Of a DNA stretch of 64,000 bases, positions 16,598-24,824 are shown in pieces. The DNA lies in NCBI RefSeq assembly GCF_030285625.1, contig NZ_CP127294.1:5984001-6048000 (forward strand). The letters are read 5' to 3'. Each line of letters starts with the position of its first letter. Within the stretch, counting starts at the first letter, position 1. This DNA is from Amycolatopsis sp. 2-15. GTDB lineage: Bacteria; Actinomycetota; Actinomycetes; Mycobacteriales; Pseudonocardiaceae. The notes under the pieces are model-generated. The model made no database searches, had not been told where the DNA came from, and saw only the letters and a list, made by a program, of their open reading frames with translations. Made by a program: the position numbers and the translations under genes.

Positions 16598-17413
16598 TCA
16601 GGAGCCGAAGAAGAAGTGCTGCGCGTTGTGAGCGACGAATTTGTCGAAGTGTTCTTGGGAGCGAAACGGAAGGTCGCGCGCTTCCCGCAGGCAGCGTTCG
16701 TGGGTGAGCAGCGGGTAATCGCTGGCCCACATCACGCGGTCGGTACCGCGGGTGTTCGCGTAGTGGATGACCTGCTGGGGGAGGTGCTTGGGTGCTATCG
16801 CTGACGTCATGTACGAGATGTTCGGCCATTTGACCATCAGCTTGATGCAGGTGTCGACCCATGGCTCGCCACCGTGCTGCAAGACGATCCGCAACTCGGG
16901 GAAGAACTCGGCCACGTCGTCGATCGGCAGCGGGTCCTGGTACTTGCTGGGCACTTGGGGGCCGGGGAAGCCGACGTTGAGCCCGACCGGAAGTCCCAGC
17001 TCGATGCATTTGGCGTAGATCGGGTACAGTGCGGCGTCGTTGTAGTAAAGCCGGGTTTGCAAGCCCAGCACGCGAATGAGGACATGTCCGTCCCGGGCGA
17101 GGTCCTCGACCAGGCGGACGGACTTGATGCCTTCGCGTGGGTCGACGACGTGCGACAGGGCGAACCGGTCGGGAAACTTGTCCCGCGCGGCGGTGTTCCA
17201 CTCGCGGTCGCCGTCGCCGGAGTAGCCCGAGCACAGGATTCCTTTGGCGACGCCGGCAGCGTCCATCTCGTCGACGAGTTGTTCGAGTGACGTCCCGCGC
17301 GTCAGGCGCTCGGCCAGGCCGGGAAAGAGGTAGCCGACGTCCTTTGCCGGGTCCGGCGGAAAGATGTTGGGATTGATCCAGGCGTCGACGACGCCTCTGG
17401 GCAAGGTGAACAC
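16598..17413 (-). CDS. Amidohydrolase-family protein (ACMSD-like TIM barrel)
   Basis: TIM-barrel protein of the amidohydrolase-2/ACMSD family, 271 aa from a GTG at 17413. Upstream in-frame codons lie in the promoter, and the -10 box TATATT is six bases away, so translation is probably leaderless. The barrel motifs LQHGGEPWVDT and MWASDYPLLTHERC (C-terminal metal aspartate) are clear, but the N-terminal HxH metal ligands are absent: the strand reads VVDAWINPN. Relatives act as decarboxylases or hydrolases on ring-derived acids; the altered metal site makes its chemistry uncertain. It is divergent from the LLM gene at 17571. Confidence 0.85.
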   Translation of the reverse strand: MFTLPRGVVDAWINPNIFPPDPAKDVGYLFPGLAERLTRGTSLEQLVDEMDAAGVAKGILCSGYSGDGDREWNTAARDKFPDRFALSHVVDPREGIKSVRLVEDLARDGHVLIRVLGLQTRLYYNDAALYPIYAKCIELGLPVGLNVGFPGPQVPSKYQDPLPIDDVAEFFPELRIVLQHGGEPWVDTCIKLMVKWPNISYMTSAIAPKHLPQQVIHYANTRGTDRVMWASDYPLLTHERCLREARDLPFRSQEHFDKFVAHNAQHFFFGS

Positions 17414-17419
17414 GGCAAG

Positions 17420-17449
17420 AATATACGCGCACGTTGACCCGTCAGTCAA
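17420..17449 (-). promoter_or_regulatory. Promoter of the amidohydrolase gene at 16598
   Basis: Minus-strand TTGACT (17449-17444), then 18 bases, then TATATT (17425-17420), then six bases to the GTG. It is the strongest -10 match in the window. The -35 box is the left arm of operator site 6. Confidence 0.6.
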
Positions 17450-17463
17450 CGTGTGTGTAGACG
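17444..17463. promoter_or_regulatory. Regulon operator site 6
   Basis: AGTCAAC GTGTGT GTAGACG, serving the minus-strand amidohydrolase promoter. The overlapping bases 17432-17451 also form an everted repeat (CGTTGAC-N6-GTCAACG). Confidence 0.6.
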
Positions 17464-17485
17464 ACCGGCAGGCCGCTGTGCGGCG

Positions 17486-17505
17486 TCTCAACAGTCGTGT
17501 TGACA
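17486..17505. promoter_or_regulatory. Regulon operator site 7
   Basis: TCTCAAC AGTCGT GTTGACA, 65 bp upstream of the LLM gene at 17571. It is the second site in this divergent intergenic region, its centre 42 bp (four helical turns) from site 6. A weak CATGCT lies 17 bases after its TTGACA. Confidence 0.65.
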
Positions 17506-17570
17506 GCCGAATCGCACTGCGTCATGCTACGGACAGTCACTCATGGGATCTGTTGCTACGGAGGCAGTCG

Positions 17571-18725
17571 ATGAAGTTCCACCTGATCCAGCCGGGCATG
17601 ATCGGCCGCAAGCATGAGATCGAGCAGGGCATGGCCGGTCAGAACAAGGAGCTGTACCAGCGATTCCTGGAGGAAATCCGTGGCTACGTCGGTCTCGCGG
17701 ACGAGCTGGGCTACGCCAGCTACGGCCACAATGAGCACCACTTGCAGATCGAGGGGTTCGAGATCACGAACCACCCCGGCATGTTCAGCCTTTTCGTCGG
17801 CCTGCACTCGAAGCGGATGAAGGTCTCGACGCTCGGATACGTACTGACCACGCACAACCCGGTCCGCGCGGCGGAAGAGATCGCCACGCTCGACCACATG
17901 CTGAAGGGTCGTCTCCAGGTCGGCTTCACCCGCGGCTACCAGAGCCGCTGGGTCGGTTCGTACGCCACGGTTCGCGGCGCGAATGCGACGACCCCGGAAC
18001 TGGCCAAGAGTCGCGACGACGTCGACACGATGAATCGCGAGATCTTCGAAGAGTGCGTGAAGATCGTGAAGAAGGCATGGACCAGCGACACCTTCAGCTA
18101 CGAGGGCAAGTACTGGCAGTTCCCACCGGAGAGCGGCCTGACCGGTCACCCGGCGTACGAGAAGTTCGGCAAGGGCATGGGTGCCGACGGCATGGTCCAC
18201 GAGATCGGCATCGCGCCGAAGTGCTACCAGGACCCGCATCCGCCACTGTACGGCGCGTTCGCACACAGCATGCGCACTATCGACATGTGGGCGCGCGAAG
18301 GCGGCAAGCCCATTGTCATGGCCAACCAGATGGAGTTCTGCGAGGCGCTCTGGGGCCGCTACATGAAGACGGCTGAGGAAGCCGGGCGCGACGTCAAGCG
18401 TGAGGACGCGGCGGCGTGGGGCGGGGTGCTGATGCTCGGCAACGACAAGTCGCGTCTGGCGGAAATCAAGGCCGAGCACGACTGGTACTGGAACACCTTC
18501 TTCCTGCCGTTCGGCCAGGGCTACGCCAACTGCCTGATCGGCGATGTGGACGAGGTCTCCCGGCAGATCGAGCACGCTCAGGAGAAGCTCGGGTTCAACG
18601 AGATGTGGCTGCAGTTCGGCCAGGGTCACCTCGACCCGGAGGAGAACGAAGAACAGTTGCAGACCTTCGCGGATAAGATCTTCCCGCGCTTCTCGACCAA
18701 GGCCGCCGACGGTACGTGGGTCTGA
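17571..18725 (+). CDS. LLM-class flavin-dependent monooxygenase (possible type II Baeyer-Villiger-like)
   Basis: 384-aa luciferase-superfamily protein, ATG at 17571 with GGAGG nine bases before it. Segments seen: LADELGYASYGHNEHHLQIE, GYVLTTHNPVRAAEEIATLD, GRLQVGFTRGYQSRWVG and YQDPHPPLYGAFAHSMRT. Length and segments fit FMNH2-dependent two-component monooxygenases, which need a separate flavin reductase (candidate at 25126). The stop overlaps by 10 bp the next gene, which contains a complete FMN/FAD synthetase, so cofactor synthesis is translationally coupled to this enzyme. The substrate is unknown; a cyclic ketone is an inference. Confidence 0.9.
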   Translation: MKFHLIQPGMIGRKHEIEQGMAGQNKELYQRFLEEIRGYVGLADELGYASYGHNEHHLQIEGFEITNHPGMFSLFVGLHSKRMKVSTLGYVLTTHNPVRAAEEIATLDHMLKGRLQVGFTRGYQSRWVGSYATVRGANATTPELAKSRDDVDTMNREIFEECVKIVKKAWTSDTFSYEGKYWQFPPESGLTGHPAYEKFGKGMGADGMVHEIGIAPKCYQDPHPPLYGAFAHSMRTIDMWAREGGKPIVMANQMEFCEALWGRYMKTAEEAGRDVKREDAAAWGGVLMLGNDKSRLAEIKAEHDWYWNTFFLPFGQGYANCLIGDVDEVSRQIEHAQEKLGFNEMWLQFGQGHLDPEENEEQLQTFADKIFPRFSTKAADGTWV

Positions 18726-20497
18726 TCCACGTGATCGAGAACGCGTCGTCCCGGCTCGCGTGGGACGGTCGGGGTGTCGTCACCTACACGGTCGACGACG
18801 CCCCGACCCGCAACGCACTGAGTGTGGCGCTCTTGGAGGACATTGACCGGGCTCTGTCTCAGGTGGCCGGGGACTCGTCAGTCAGGCTGATCGTGTTCAC
18901 GGGAGCCGGGACGGTGTTCTCCTCCGGCGCCGACCGCGCCGAACTCGGTGATCCGGCCACGATCGAACGGACCACCGCACTGCTCGGGTCGGTCCTCACT
19001 CGGATCCACGAATCGCGGGTGCCCGTCGTGGCTCGAGTCAACGGCGCCGCGTTCGGCGCGGGCCTGGCCATCGCGGCGGCGGCCGATATCAGCATCGCCA
19101 CCACCGACGCCGTCTTCGGATTACCGGAAGTGCGCTTCGGTCTGGTCGCCGGGCCGGCTGCCGCGGCTTGCCTGGGTCGCATCGGCAAGGCGGCAGGCCT
19201 CGACCTGCTCCTCACCGGGCGTCGCTTCGGCGCCGATGAGGCCGCTCGCATGAACCTCGTCAACGAGGTCGTCGAGCGGGAGGTGCTCGATGCCACCGTC
19301 GAGGCCAAGGTCGCCGATCTGCTGCTCGGTGACGCCGACGCCATCGCGGCCACTCGGCGGCTTGTCCACCAGCTCTGCGGCAACTCGTTGCCCGAGCAGC
19401 TGCGCATCGTGCAGGAAGCCGCCGAGTCCGAGTCGCAGCGTTACGACGGCTCCGTCAGCCGGGCCGTCGCCCAGCGCGGCGTGCCGGACGTCGACTGGCG
19501 AGACGTGCCGGTTCGGCCTCGTCGCGCCCGCCCCGGTTCTGAGCTGAGACCCGATCTGCGCGGCGACCTGCCGCAACTGGGGCGCTGCGTCGTCACCGTC
19601 GGTACTTTCGACGGTGTCCATCGTGGACACACCGAGATCGTCAAACGCACGGTCGCCTCGGCCCGACGGCTCGGGCTCTCCAGCGTGATGCTCACCTTCG
19701 ACCCGCACCCGGCGGAGCTGATCCGTCCCGGCGCGCACCCAGCGGTGCTGACCACGATCGCTCGCCGCGCCGAGCTGGCCACCGAACTGGGCATCGACCA
19801 CTTCAGGGTGGTGCCGTTCGACGCAGGCGTTGCCCAGCTCGGCCCTACCGACTTCGTCCGGCAGGTGCTCGTCGAGCGGCTGCACATCGCCGAGGTCGTC
19901 GTCGGCTCGAACTTCCGGTTCGGGCACCGCGCGTCCGGATCGGTGGCTGCGCTGGCCGAACTCGCCGATCGGTTCGGGTTCACCATGACCGCCGCCGATC
20001 TCGTGGGTGTCGACGATGCCTTGAGCGGGCCTCGGCTGATCAGTTCGACCTTCCTGCGCTCGTGCATCGAGGCCGGAGATGTCGCCCTGGCAAGGGACGC
20101 GCTCGGGCGAGCACACCGCGTCGACGGCGTCATCGAGCACGGAGATCACCGTGGCCGGACGCTGGGCTTCCCCACCGCCAACTTGTCGTTCGACCGCTTC
20201 GCCGCTGTTCCGGCGGATGGCGTGTACGCCGGTCGCGCGGTGTTCTTGGACGAGTGGGGGCAGGCCGACGAGTCGGTTCCGTTGGGAGCGGCCGCGATCT
20301 CGGTCGGGACGAACCCGACGTTCGACGTCAAGCAGCGGCGCGTCGAGGCGCACATCCTGGACTGGAACCAGGACCTCTACGGCCGCCGGGTCGGTCTCGA
20401 GTTCGATCGCCGGCTGCGGGGCATGGTGCGATTCGACGGCGTCGATGCGCTCGTGGCACAGATGAAGCTCGATGTGGAGCAGGCCCGGACCGGGTAG
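18716..20497 (+). CDS. Fusion of crotonase domain and bifunctional riboflavin kinase/FMN adenylyltransferase (RibF)
   Basis: 593 aa in one open frame. Residues 1-260 are a crotonase: FTGAGTVFSSGADRAEL, VNGAAFGAGLAIAAAAD and GLPEVRFGLVAGP. The second catalytic glutamate (E138) is present; the first position is alanine. After a proline/arginine-rich linker (265-288), residues 289-593 are a full RibF: adenylyltransferase GTFDGVHRGH (296-305) and ISSTFLR (442-448), then the kinase domain with GRTLGFPTANL, DGVYAG, SVGTNPTF and VEAHILDWNQDLYG. RibF makes FMN and FAD from riboflavin. The GTG start overlaps the LLM monooxygenase gene. No frameshift or stop separates the domains. I know of no described fusion of this kind; the evident role is local flavin supply. 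Confidence 0.9.
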   Translation: MGLIHVIENASSRLAWDGRGVVTYTVDDAPTRNALSVALLEDIDRALSQVAGDSSVRLIVFTGAGTVFSSGADRAELGDPATIERTTALLGSVLTRIHESRVPVVARVNGAAFGAGLAIAAAADISIATTDAVFGLPEVRFGLVAGPAAAACLGRIGKAAGLDLLLTGRRFGADEAARMNLVNEVVEREVLDATVEAKVADLLLGDADAIAATRRLVHQLCGNSLPEQLRIVQEAAESESQRYDGSVSRAVAQRGVPDVDWRDVPVRPRRARPGSELRPDLRGDLPQLGRCVVTVGTFDGVHRGHTEIVKRTVASARRLGLSSVMLTFDPHPAELIRPGAHPAVLTTIARRAELATELGIDHFRVVPFDAGVAQLGPTDFVRQVLVERLHIAEVVVGSNFRFGHRASGSVAALAELADRFGFTMTAADLVGVDDALSGPRLISSTFLRSCIEAGDVALARDALGRAHRVDGVIEHGDHRGRTLGFPTANLSFDRFAAVPADGVYAGRAVFLDEWGQADESVPLGAAAISVGTNPTFDVKQRRVEAHILDWNQDLYGRRVGLEFDRRLRGMVRFDGVDALVAQMKLDVEQARTG

Positions 20498-20517
20498 CGA
20501 TCCGCCTTGGTCGCAGT

Positions 20518-20537
20518 CTTCAACTCAAACGTTGACA
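20518..20537. promoter_or_regulatory. Regulon operator site 8, with promoter
   Basis: CTTCAAC TCAAAC GTTGACA upstream of the lipoprotein gene at 20704. TTGACA (20532-20537) is followed after 18 bases by TATGAA (20556-20561), a usable -10. The predicted leader is about 135 nt. Confidence 0.6.
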
Positions 20538-20703
20538 AGGCTCGGCGACATCGACTATGAACAACCTCACTGTGCTGAACCGGATTCGGCACCGCAAAGC
20601 GGAACCGGCCTCGTCGCTTGATCAGCGCAAGGGCTGACCGACTGTCAATTCTGGTGTTGCGGCCGATGGGCCGCGTCTCATCCTGATTTGAGGAGTGCAC
20701 GGA

Positions 20704-21849
20704 ATGCGAAGCAAACGGTGGCTGGGTGCTGCGGCGGGAATGGCGCTCGCCTTGTTCGTGACGGGCTGCAGTTCGTCGGCTGATCCGGCGGGTAGCAGTG
20801 GTGGCAGATCGGCGAACGGTGCGGCGTCGGCCGCGGGTTTGGCCGAAGCCAAGGACATCGTGCAGAAGGCGCAGAAGTTCCCGACCGCGATACCGGTCAC
20901 GGAGACACTGCCGGCGAAACCGCCGTCCGGCAAAACGTTTGTGTTCCTGCAGTGTGATCAGGCCACGTGCCCGCTTCAAGGCAACGGGGTTCGGGCTGCT
21001 GCCGCCGCGATCGGGTGGAACGTCAAGACGCTCAACTGGAAGCAGTCGGATCCCGCGACCCTGGTCACGGCGATGCGTACTGCGCTGCAGTACCACCCCG
21101 TCGCAGTGTCGTTCACCGGCTTGCCTCAGGAGTTGTGGAGGACGGTCCAACCGCAGTACAAAGCGGCGGGTGTGGCGATCATCCCCTCATCGCTGCCGAC
21201 GACGCCGACCGGTGACGCCGTCATCCCCGGGCGCGCGTTCGAGAACGACGAGGCATCGCTCGGGAAGCTCCTGGCCGCCACGTACGTCGCAGACGACAAC
21301 GGTGCCGGTTCGAAGGCGTTGATGGTGACCGTGCCGGACTACCCGGTTTACACGCCGGTCGTCGACACCTTCAACTCCGAGGTGGGCCGGCTCTGCCCCG
21401 CGTGCAGCACCTCGGTGCTGAACGTGACGCTCGCGCAGCTGCTGGGCGGACAGTTGAATTCGGCGATCATCTCGAAGGTCAAGACCGAGCCGGACATCAA
21501 ATACATCGTCTCCGTCAACAGTCAGTTCATCAGCCAACTGCCGCAGGCGCTGCGGGGTGCCAACCTTGACGAGAAGTTCAAGATCCTCGGGGGGAAGGGA
21601 AACTCCGTCGATCAAGCGAACGTCCTCAATGGAACACAGCTCGCCACAGTCAACAGCCCGTTCGTGATGGGTGGTTGGCAGGATATCGACGAGGCGATCC
21701 GTTTCGCGATGGGGTTGCCGATTCCGGAGGGGGATCACAGTGCCACACCGATCCTCCTGACGAAGAACAACATTGGCAAGCCATTGGACTCGTACGACGT
21801 TCCGCTGGACTATGCCGACCAGTTCAAGAGGTTGTGGAAAGTCGACTAG
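20704..21849 (+). CDS. Solute-binding lipoprotein, periplasmic-binding-protein (sugar/type 1) fold
   Basis: 381-aa exported lipoprotein. A basic start MRSKRW is followed by a hydrophobic stretch and the lipobox LFVTGC with lipidated C22, then a serine/glycine linker. The mature part has the two-lobe periplasmic-binding fold: TFVFLQCDQATCPLQGNGVR, GWNVKTLNWKQSDPATLVTAM, KALMVTVPDYPVYTPVVDTF and DIKYIVSVNSQF. Two cysteine pairs (CDQATC, CPAC) may form disulphides. The ATG has a GAGGAG site upstream. The promoter carries operator site 8, so it belongs to the regulon, yet no permease or ATPase gene is present in the window. It may capture the substrate for a distant transporter or act as a sensor. 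Confidence 0.85.
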   Translation: MRSKRWLGAAAGMALALFVTGCSSSADPAGSSGGRSANGAASAAGLAEAKDIVQKAQKFPTAIPVTETLPAKPPSGKTFVFLQCDQATCPLQGNGVRAAAAAIGWNVKTLNWKQSDPATLVTAMRTALQYHPVAVSFTGLPQELWRTVQPQYKAAGVAIIPSSLPTTPTGDAVIPGRAFENDEASLGKLLAATYVADDNGAGSKALMVTVPDYPVYTPVVDTFNSEVGRLCPACSTSVLNVTLAQLLGGQLNSAIISKVKTEPDIKYIVSVNSQFISQLPQALRGANLDEKFKILGGKGNSVDQANVLNGTQLATVNSPFVMGGWQDIDEAIRFAMGLPIPEGDHSATPILLTKNNIGKPLDSYDVPLDYADQFKRLWKVD

Positions 21850-21986
21850 TGCCGGGCGGCCGGGCCCTACCCGTTTGACTGCAGCAGCTGAACGCCGCGT
21901 ATCGACGGCGCGATGCCTCGGCCGTCACAGGCATTGAGCCGGATACGGACAACGCCGTTGTCCGGGAAGAGGAACCGGGAGTCCTT

Positions 21987-22442
21987 GTGGAGATCACCTC
22001 TGGTGGTGCCGAACAATCCCCCACGGGATCGAGCGGCCGCGGGACCACGTGCGTCGTGATCGACGACACCGAAGCCGCCTGGTCGGACTTGAATGAGGTG
22101 TGCGCTTCTGTCGAAAGAACGTCTGCCTCGCACCGAGTCGTCGTGTTGATCGAACTCACGCCTCCCTGGTGGTCCCTGGTGCCGGGGGACGAGGGCAGCC
22201 CGGTTTCAGAAGTGACGTGGGAGGTGCTGCGCGACCACCGGCGTGCGCTCGCCGAGCGGGCCAAGATGGTCTGCCGGGAGTTCGGGGTCGGTCCGCGAAG
22301 CGTCGTGCACGACAGCGATGACCTCGTGCGCGACGTCGCGCTGTGGCGCCGGTCAGGGGCCGTGATTATCGATATTCGGGCTCGCCCAGCGAAGTCCGGG
22401 ATCCGTCGGCTGTTGCGAGCCTTGCGGGGCATGGTGAGGTGA
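21987..22442 (+). CDS. Hypothetical protein, 151 aa
   Basis: Open frame from a GTG at 21987 to 22442, lying between the lipoprotein and the second TetR gene. The sequence looks like a folded soluble alpha/beta protein: CVVIDDTEAAWSDLNEVCAS, HRVVVLIELTPPWWSLVP, VSEVTWEVLRDHRRALAERA and a basic end (RARPAKSGIRRLLRALRG). No transmembrane segment or family motif is recognised, and there is no strong ribosome site. Codon bias is consistent with a real gene; function unknown. Confidence 0.5.
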   Translation: MEITSGGAEQSPTGSSGRGTTCVVIDDTEAAWSDLNEVCASVERTSASHRVVVLIELTPPWWSLVPGDEGSPVSEVTWEVLRDHRRALAERAKMVCREFGVGPRSVVHDSDDLVRDVALWRRSGAVIIDIRARPAKSGIRRLLRALRGMVR

Positions 22443-22552
22443 CGGCGACCGCCGTCACGGGCGGCGCTCGATCGGCCAGGACCTCGTGCAATCGTGCAAT
22501 GGTGCGGTCGGCAACAAGAACGGACAAACCGGCCTGGGCGCTCGGTGCCGGC

Positions 22553-23233
22553 TCACGCGGACTTCGAGGCCCCTCCTCGGGCGTCTGCACCCTGATTCGT
22601 CACCGAGCCCTCGAGGAAGATCTTGGTGAACGACTCGGCGATCTGATCGGCGCTGAACTGGGAGTCGGGACGGTGCCAGCGATGCATCCAGTTGATCATG
22701 CCGAACAGTGAGAGGCTGACGAGATCGACCGGCACGTCGCTCCGCACTGTGCCGTCCCGCTGACCTTTGGCCAAAACGGCGTGCACCACGGCCTCGTAGC
22801 GTCGAGTGCGTTCGATGACGTCGGTGGCCCAATCGCTGTCCTGGCGTGCAATCCGCCCCAGATCCTGGGTGTAGATGCTCATGTACGGATAGTTCTCGGC
22901 GTAGTTGTCGACCATCGAGGCGATGAGCGCCTTGAGCTTCTCCGGTGCGCTCGCCCGGCTTCGCTTGATTGTCTCGGCCGCTTCGAGAACGTTCTGAAGC
23001 GCGTTGCGGACAATCTCTTGGAGGAGTTCCTCTTTGCTGCCGACGTAGTAGTAGAGGGAGGCCCGATCGGTGCCCAGGCTCTTCGCGACCTCGAGCAGTG
23101 TGGTGGCCTCGTACCCCCGTAGCCGGAACACATCCGCCGCAGCGCGGATGATCTCTTCCCGCCGCGCGAGATACGCGGCGTTACCCTCCTTGAGGGCGGC
23201 CTGGCGGCGGGCATCGATCCCACTCTTCGGCAT
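22553..23233 (-). CDS. TetR-family transcriptional regulator 2 (paralogue of 15763)
   Basis: 226 aa, ATG at 23233 with a GGAGG site. It shares with regulator 1 the N-terminal KSGIDARR extension, the HTH (RREEIIRAAADVFRLRGYEA, LEVAKSLGTDRASLYYYVGS, KEELLQEIV) and the C-terminal MINWMHRWHRP and IAESFTKIFLEG. It differs in a longer C-terminal tail. Near-identical recognition helices (TDRASLYYYVGSK) imply that both bind the same DNA, while the divergent ligand halves could sense different intermediates. No recognisable regulon operator lies in the 226 bp upstream, unlike the first regulator. Confidence 0.92.
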   Translation of the reverse strand: MPKSGIDARRQAALKEGNAAYLARREEIIRAAADVFRLRGYEATTLLEVAKSLGTDRASLYYYVGSKEELLQEIVRNALQNVLEAAETIKRSRASAPEKLKALIASMVDNYAENYPYMSIYTQDLGRIARQDSDWATDVIERTRRYEAVVHAVLAKGQRDGTVRSDVPVDLVSLSLFGMINWMHRWHRPDSQFSADQIAESFTKIFLEGSVTNQGADARGGASKSA

Positions 23234-23459
23234 GTGACGCTACCTCCGTCGGCGGCTGCCGATGCTGGATGTGAATCGGAATTCAGTATGCAATCGCCAG
23301 CCTAACATTCGAGCACGCGCGCGGGCCAAGATCCCTCTCGAGGCCTCCTTCGACGCGTCAGGGGTGAACCCGTGCGCACCCCGAAATCTTCATCGGCGAC
23401 TGCGCGGACGCCCATTGCTCGAGCACTGCTGCGGTCAACGCCGCCGTGTCGGACTCAGC

Positions 23460-24824
23460 TCAACCGAGCAGGAGTGTGCCGATCTGCGTGAGATCCGTTT
23501 GGTCCTGGAGGGCGGCGATGCGGTCGACGGCTTCGGATGCGGCGTCGCCGGACAGCTTCCCCCGGACGTTGGCGCGGAACTTGGCCTCCAGTTCGCCCCA
23601 GGCCATCGGGTCGCTGACACTGCCGCGCAGCGTCATCTGCTCGTGTTCGATCGTTCGTCCGTCGGTGGTGACGAGCTTGATCCGGGCGCCGTTCTGCGGC
23701 AGGTCAGTCGTGGGGTGCACGCTGACCCGGTCGCGGTACGGCTTCAGCCGCGCGAGCGCCTCGTCGGTGAAGGTCTCGACGGTGACCGTGCCGTCGACCA
23801 GGGCAGCCGTTACGTTGTAGGCGAGCGAGAACTTGCCCTCCAGGGGGGTGCGGGCCCAAGGGTAGACGAGCACGTCGTTGAGGTTGCGCTGCTCGATCCA
23901 GACGTCCAAGGACGCGACGTCCGGCTCGGCCAGCCTGGCCTCACGGAGAACGTTGCGCACGCCGTCGATCGCGTAATGGTTGGCGCCGCAGCATGGGTAG
24001 GCCTTGAACGTCATGCCCTCCTCGATGGCGTACGGGCTGGACAAACCGACCGAGTGCAGCCCGTCCAGCACCACGTCCAGGTCGCCCTCGCCACGGCAGA
24101 TCACGTCGTGCCAGCCGAAACGCTGTTCGAGGATCTCGGGACTCGCGGTGAAGCCTGAGCGGGCGAGCAGTGCGGCTTCGATACCCGTTCGGTTGGCGAT
24201 GCCCGCGTGCAGCGGCTTGGTCATCGTCCCGAAGTTGGCGCGCAGGCCGCCGGCCTGCGACGCGGCGATTCCGAGCGCGTGCGCCACGGCGTCGGGGGAG
24301 ATGCCCAGCAGCCGCGCGCATCCGGCAGCGGCTCCGAGGCTGGAGTACACCGACGGCTTGTGGTAGCCGGCCGCGTAAGGGCCGAGACGGGTGTCGTGGT
24401 ACATGGTGGTGAGCCGGTGGGCGATCTCGTAGGCCACGACCAGCGCGTCGGTGAACGCCGCGCCGTCAGCCTGCGTTTGCTCGGCTACCGCCCAGACGGC
24501 CGGCAGGATCGCGACGCTGACGTGCCCTGCCCCCAGGCCGATGTCGTCGTAGTCCAGGGCATGCCCGGCGGTGCCGTTGACCAGTGCCGCGAGCGACGGG
24601 CTGAGCCGCGTGCGCCCGCCGAACACCGTCGCGGCGCCAGCGCCGCCCTGCGAGCGGGCGTAGTCGAGTGCGAGCTGTCCGGCTTCCTCGGAGGCGCCGG
24701 CCACGATGACCCCGAACAGGTCCAGGGCAGCGTGCCGCACCACCTCGGCGGCGCGCGGAGACGCGCTGCCGCTCGGCGCGGAATGGGCGAACTCGGCGAG
24801 CGCGCGGGTGACTGCGGACATCAT
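23460..24824 (-). CDS. MmgE/PrpD-family protein
   Basis: 454 aa, full length for the MmgE/PrpD family (2-methylcitrate dehydratase, cis-aconitate decarboxylase and relatives). Family segments include LVNGTAGHALDYDDIGLGAGHVS, YEIAHRLTTMYHDTRLGPYA, GYHKPSVYSSLGAAAGCARLL, and KAYPCCGANHYAIDGV around the active site. It probably dehydrates or decarboxylates a tricarboxylic or hydroxy acid. Its ATG overlaps the stop of the 102-aa gene by four bases (ATGA), so flavin reductase, small protein and MmgE/PrpD form one coupled operon. Confidence 0.88.
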   Translation of the reverse strand: MMSAVTRALAEFAHSAPSGSASPRAAEVVRHAALDLFGVIVAGASEEAGQLALDYARSQGGAGAATVFGGRTRLSPSLAALVNGTAGHALDYDDIGLGAGHVSVAILPAVWAVAEQTQADGAAFTDALVVAYEIAHRLTTMYHDTRLGPYAAGYHKPSVYSSLGAAAGCARLLGISPDAVAHALGIAASQAGGLRANFGTMTKPLHAGIANRTGIEAALLARSGFTASPEILEQRFGWHDVICRGEGDLDVVLDGLHSVGLSSPYAIEEGMTFKAYPCCGANHYAIDGVRNVLREARLAEPDVASLDVWIEQRNLNDVLVYPWARTPLEGKFSLAYNVTAALVDGTVTVETFTDEALARLKPYRDRVSVHPTTDLPQNGARIKLVTTDGRTIEHEQMTLRGSVSDPMAWGELEAKFRANVRGKLSGDAASEAVDRIAALQDQTDLTQIGTLLLG

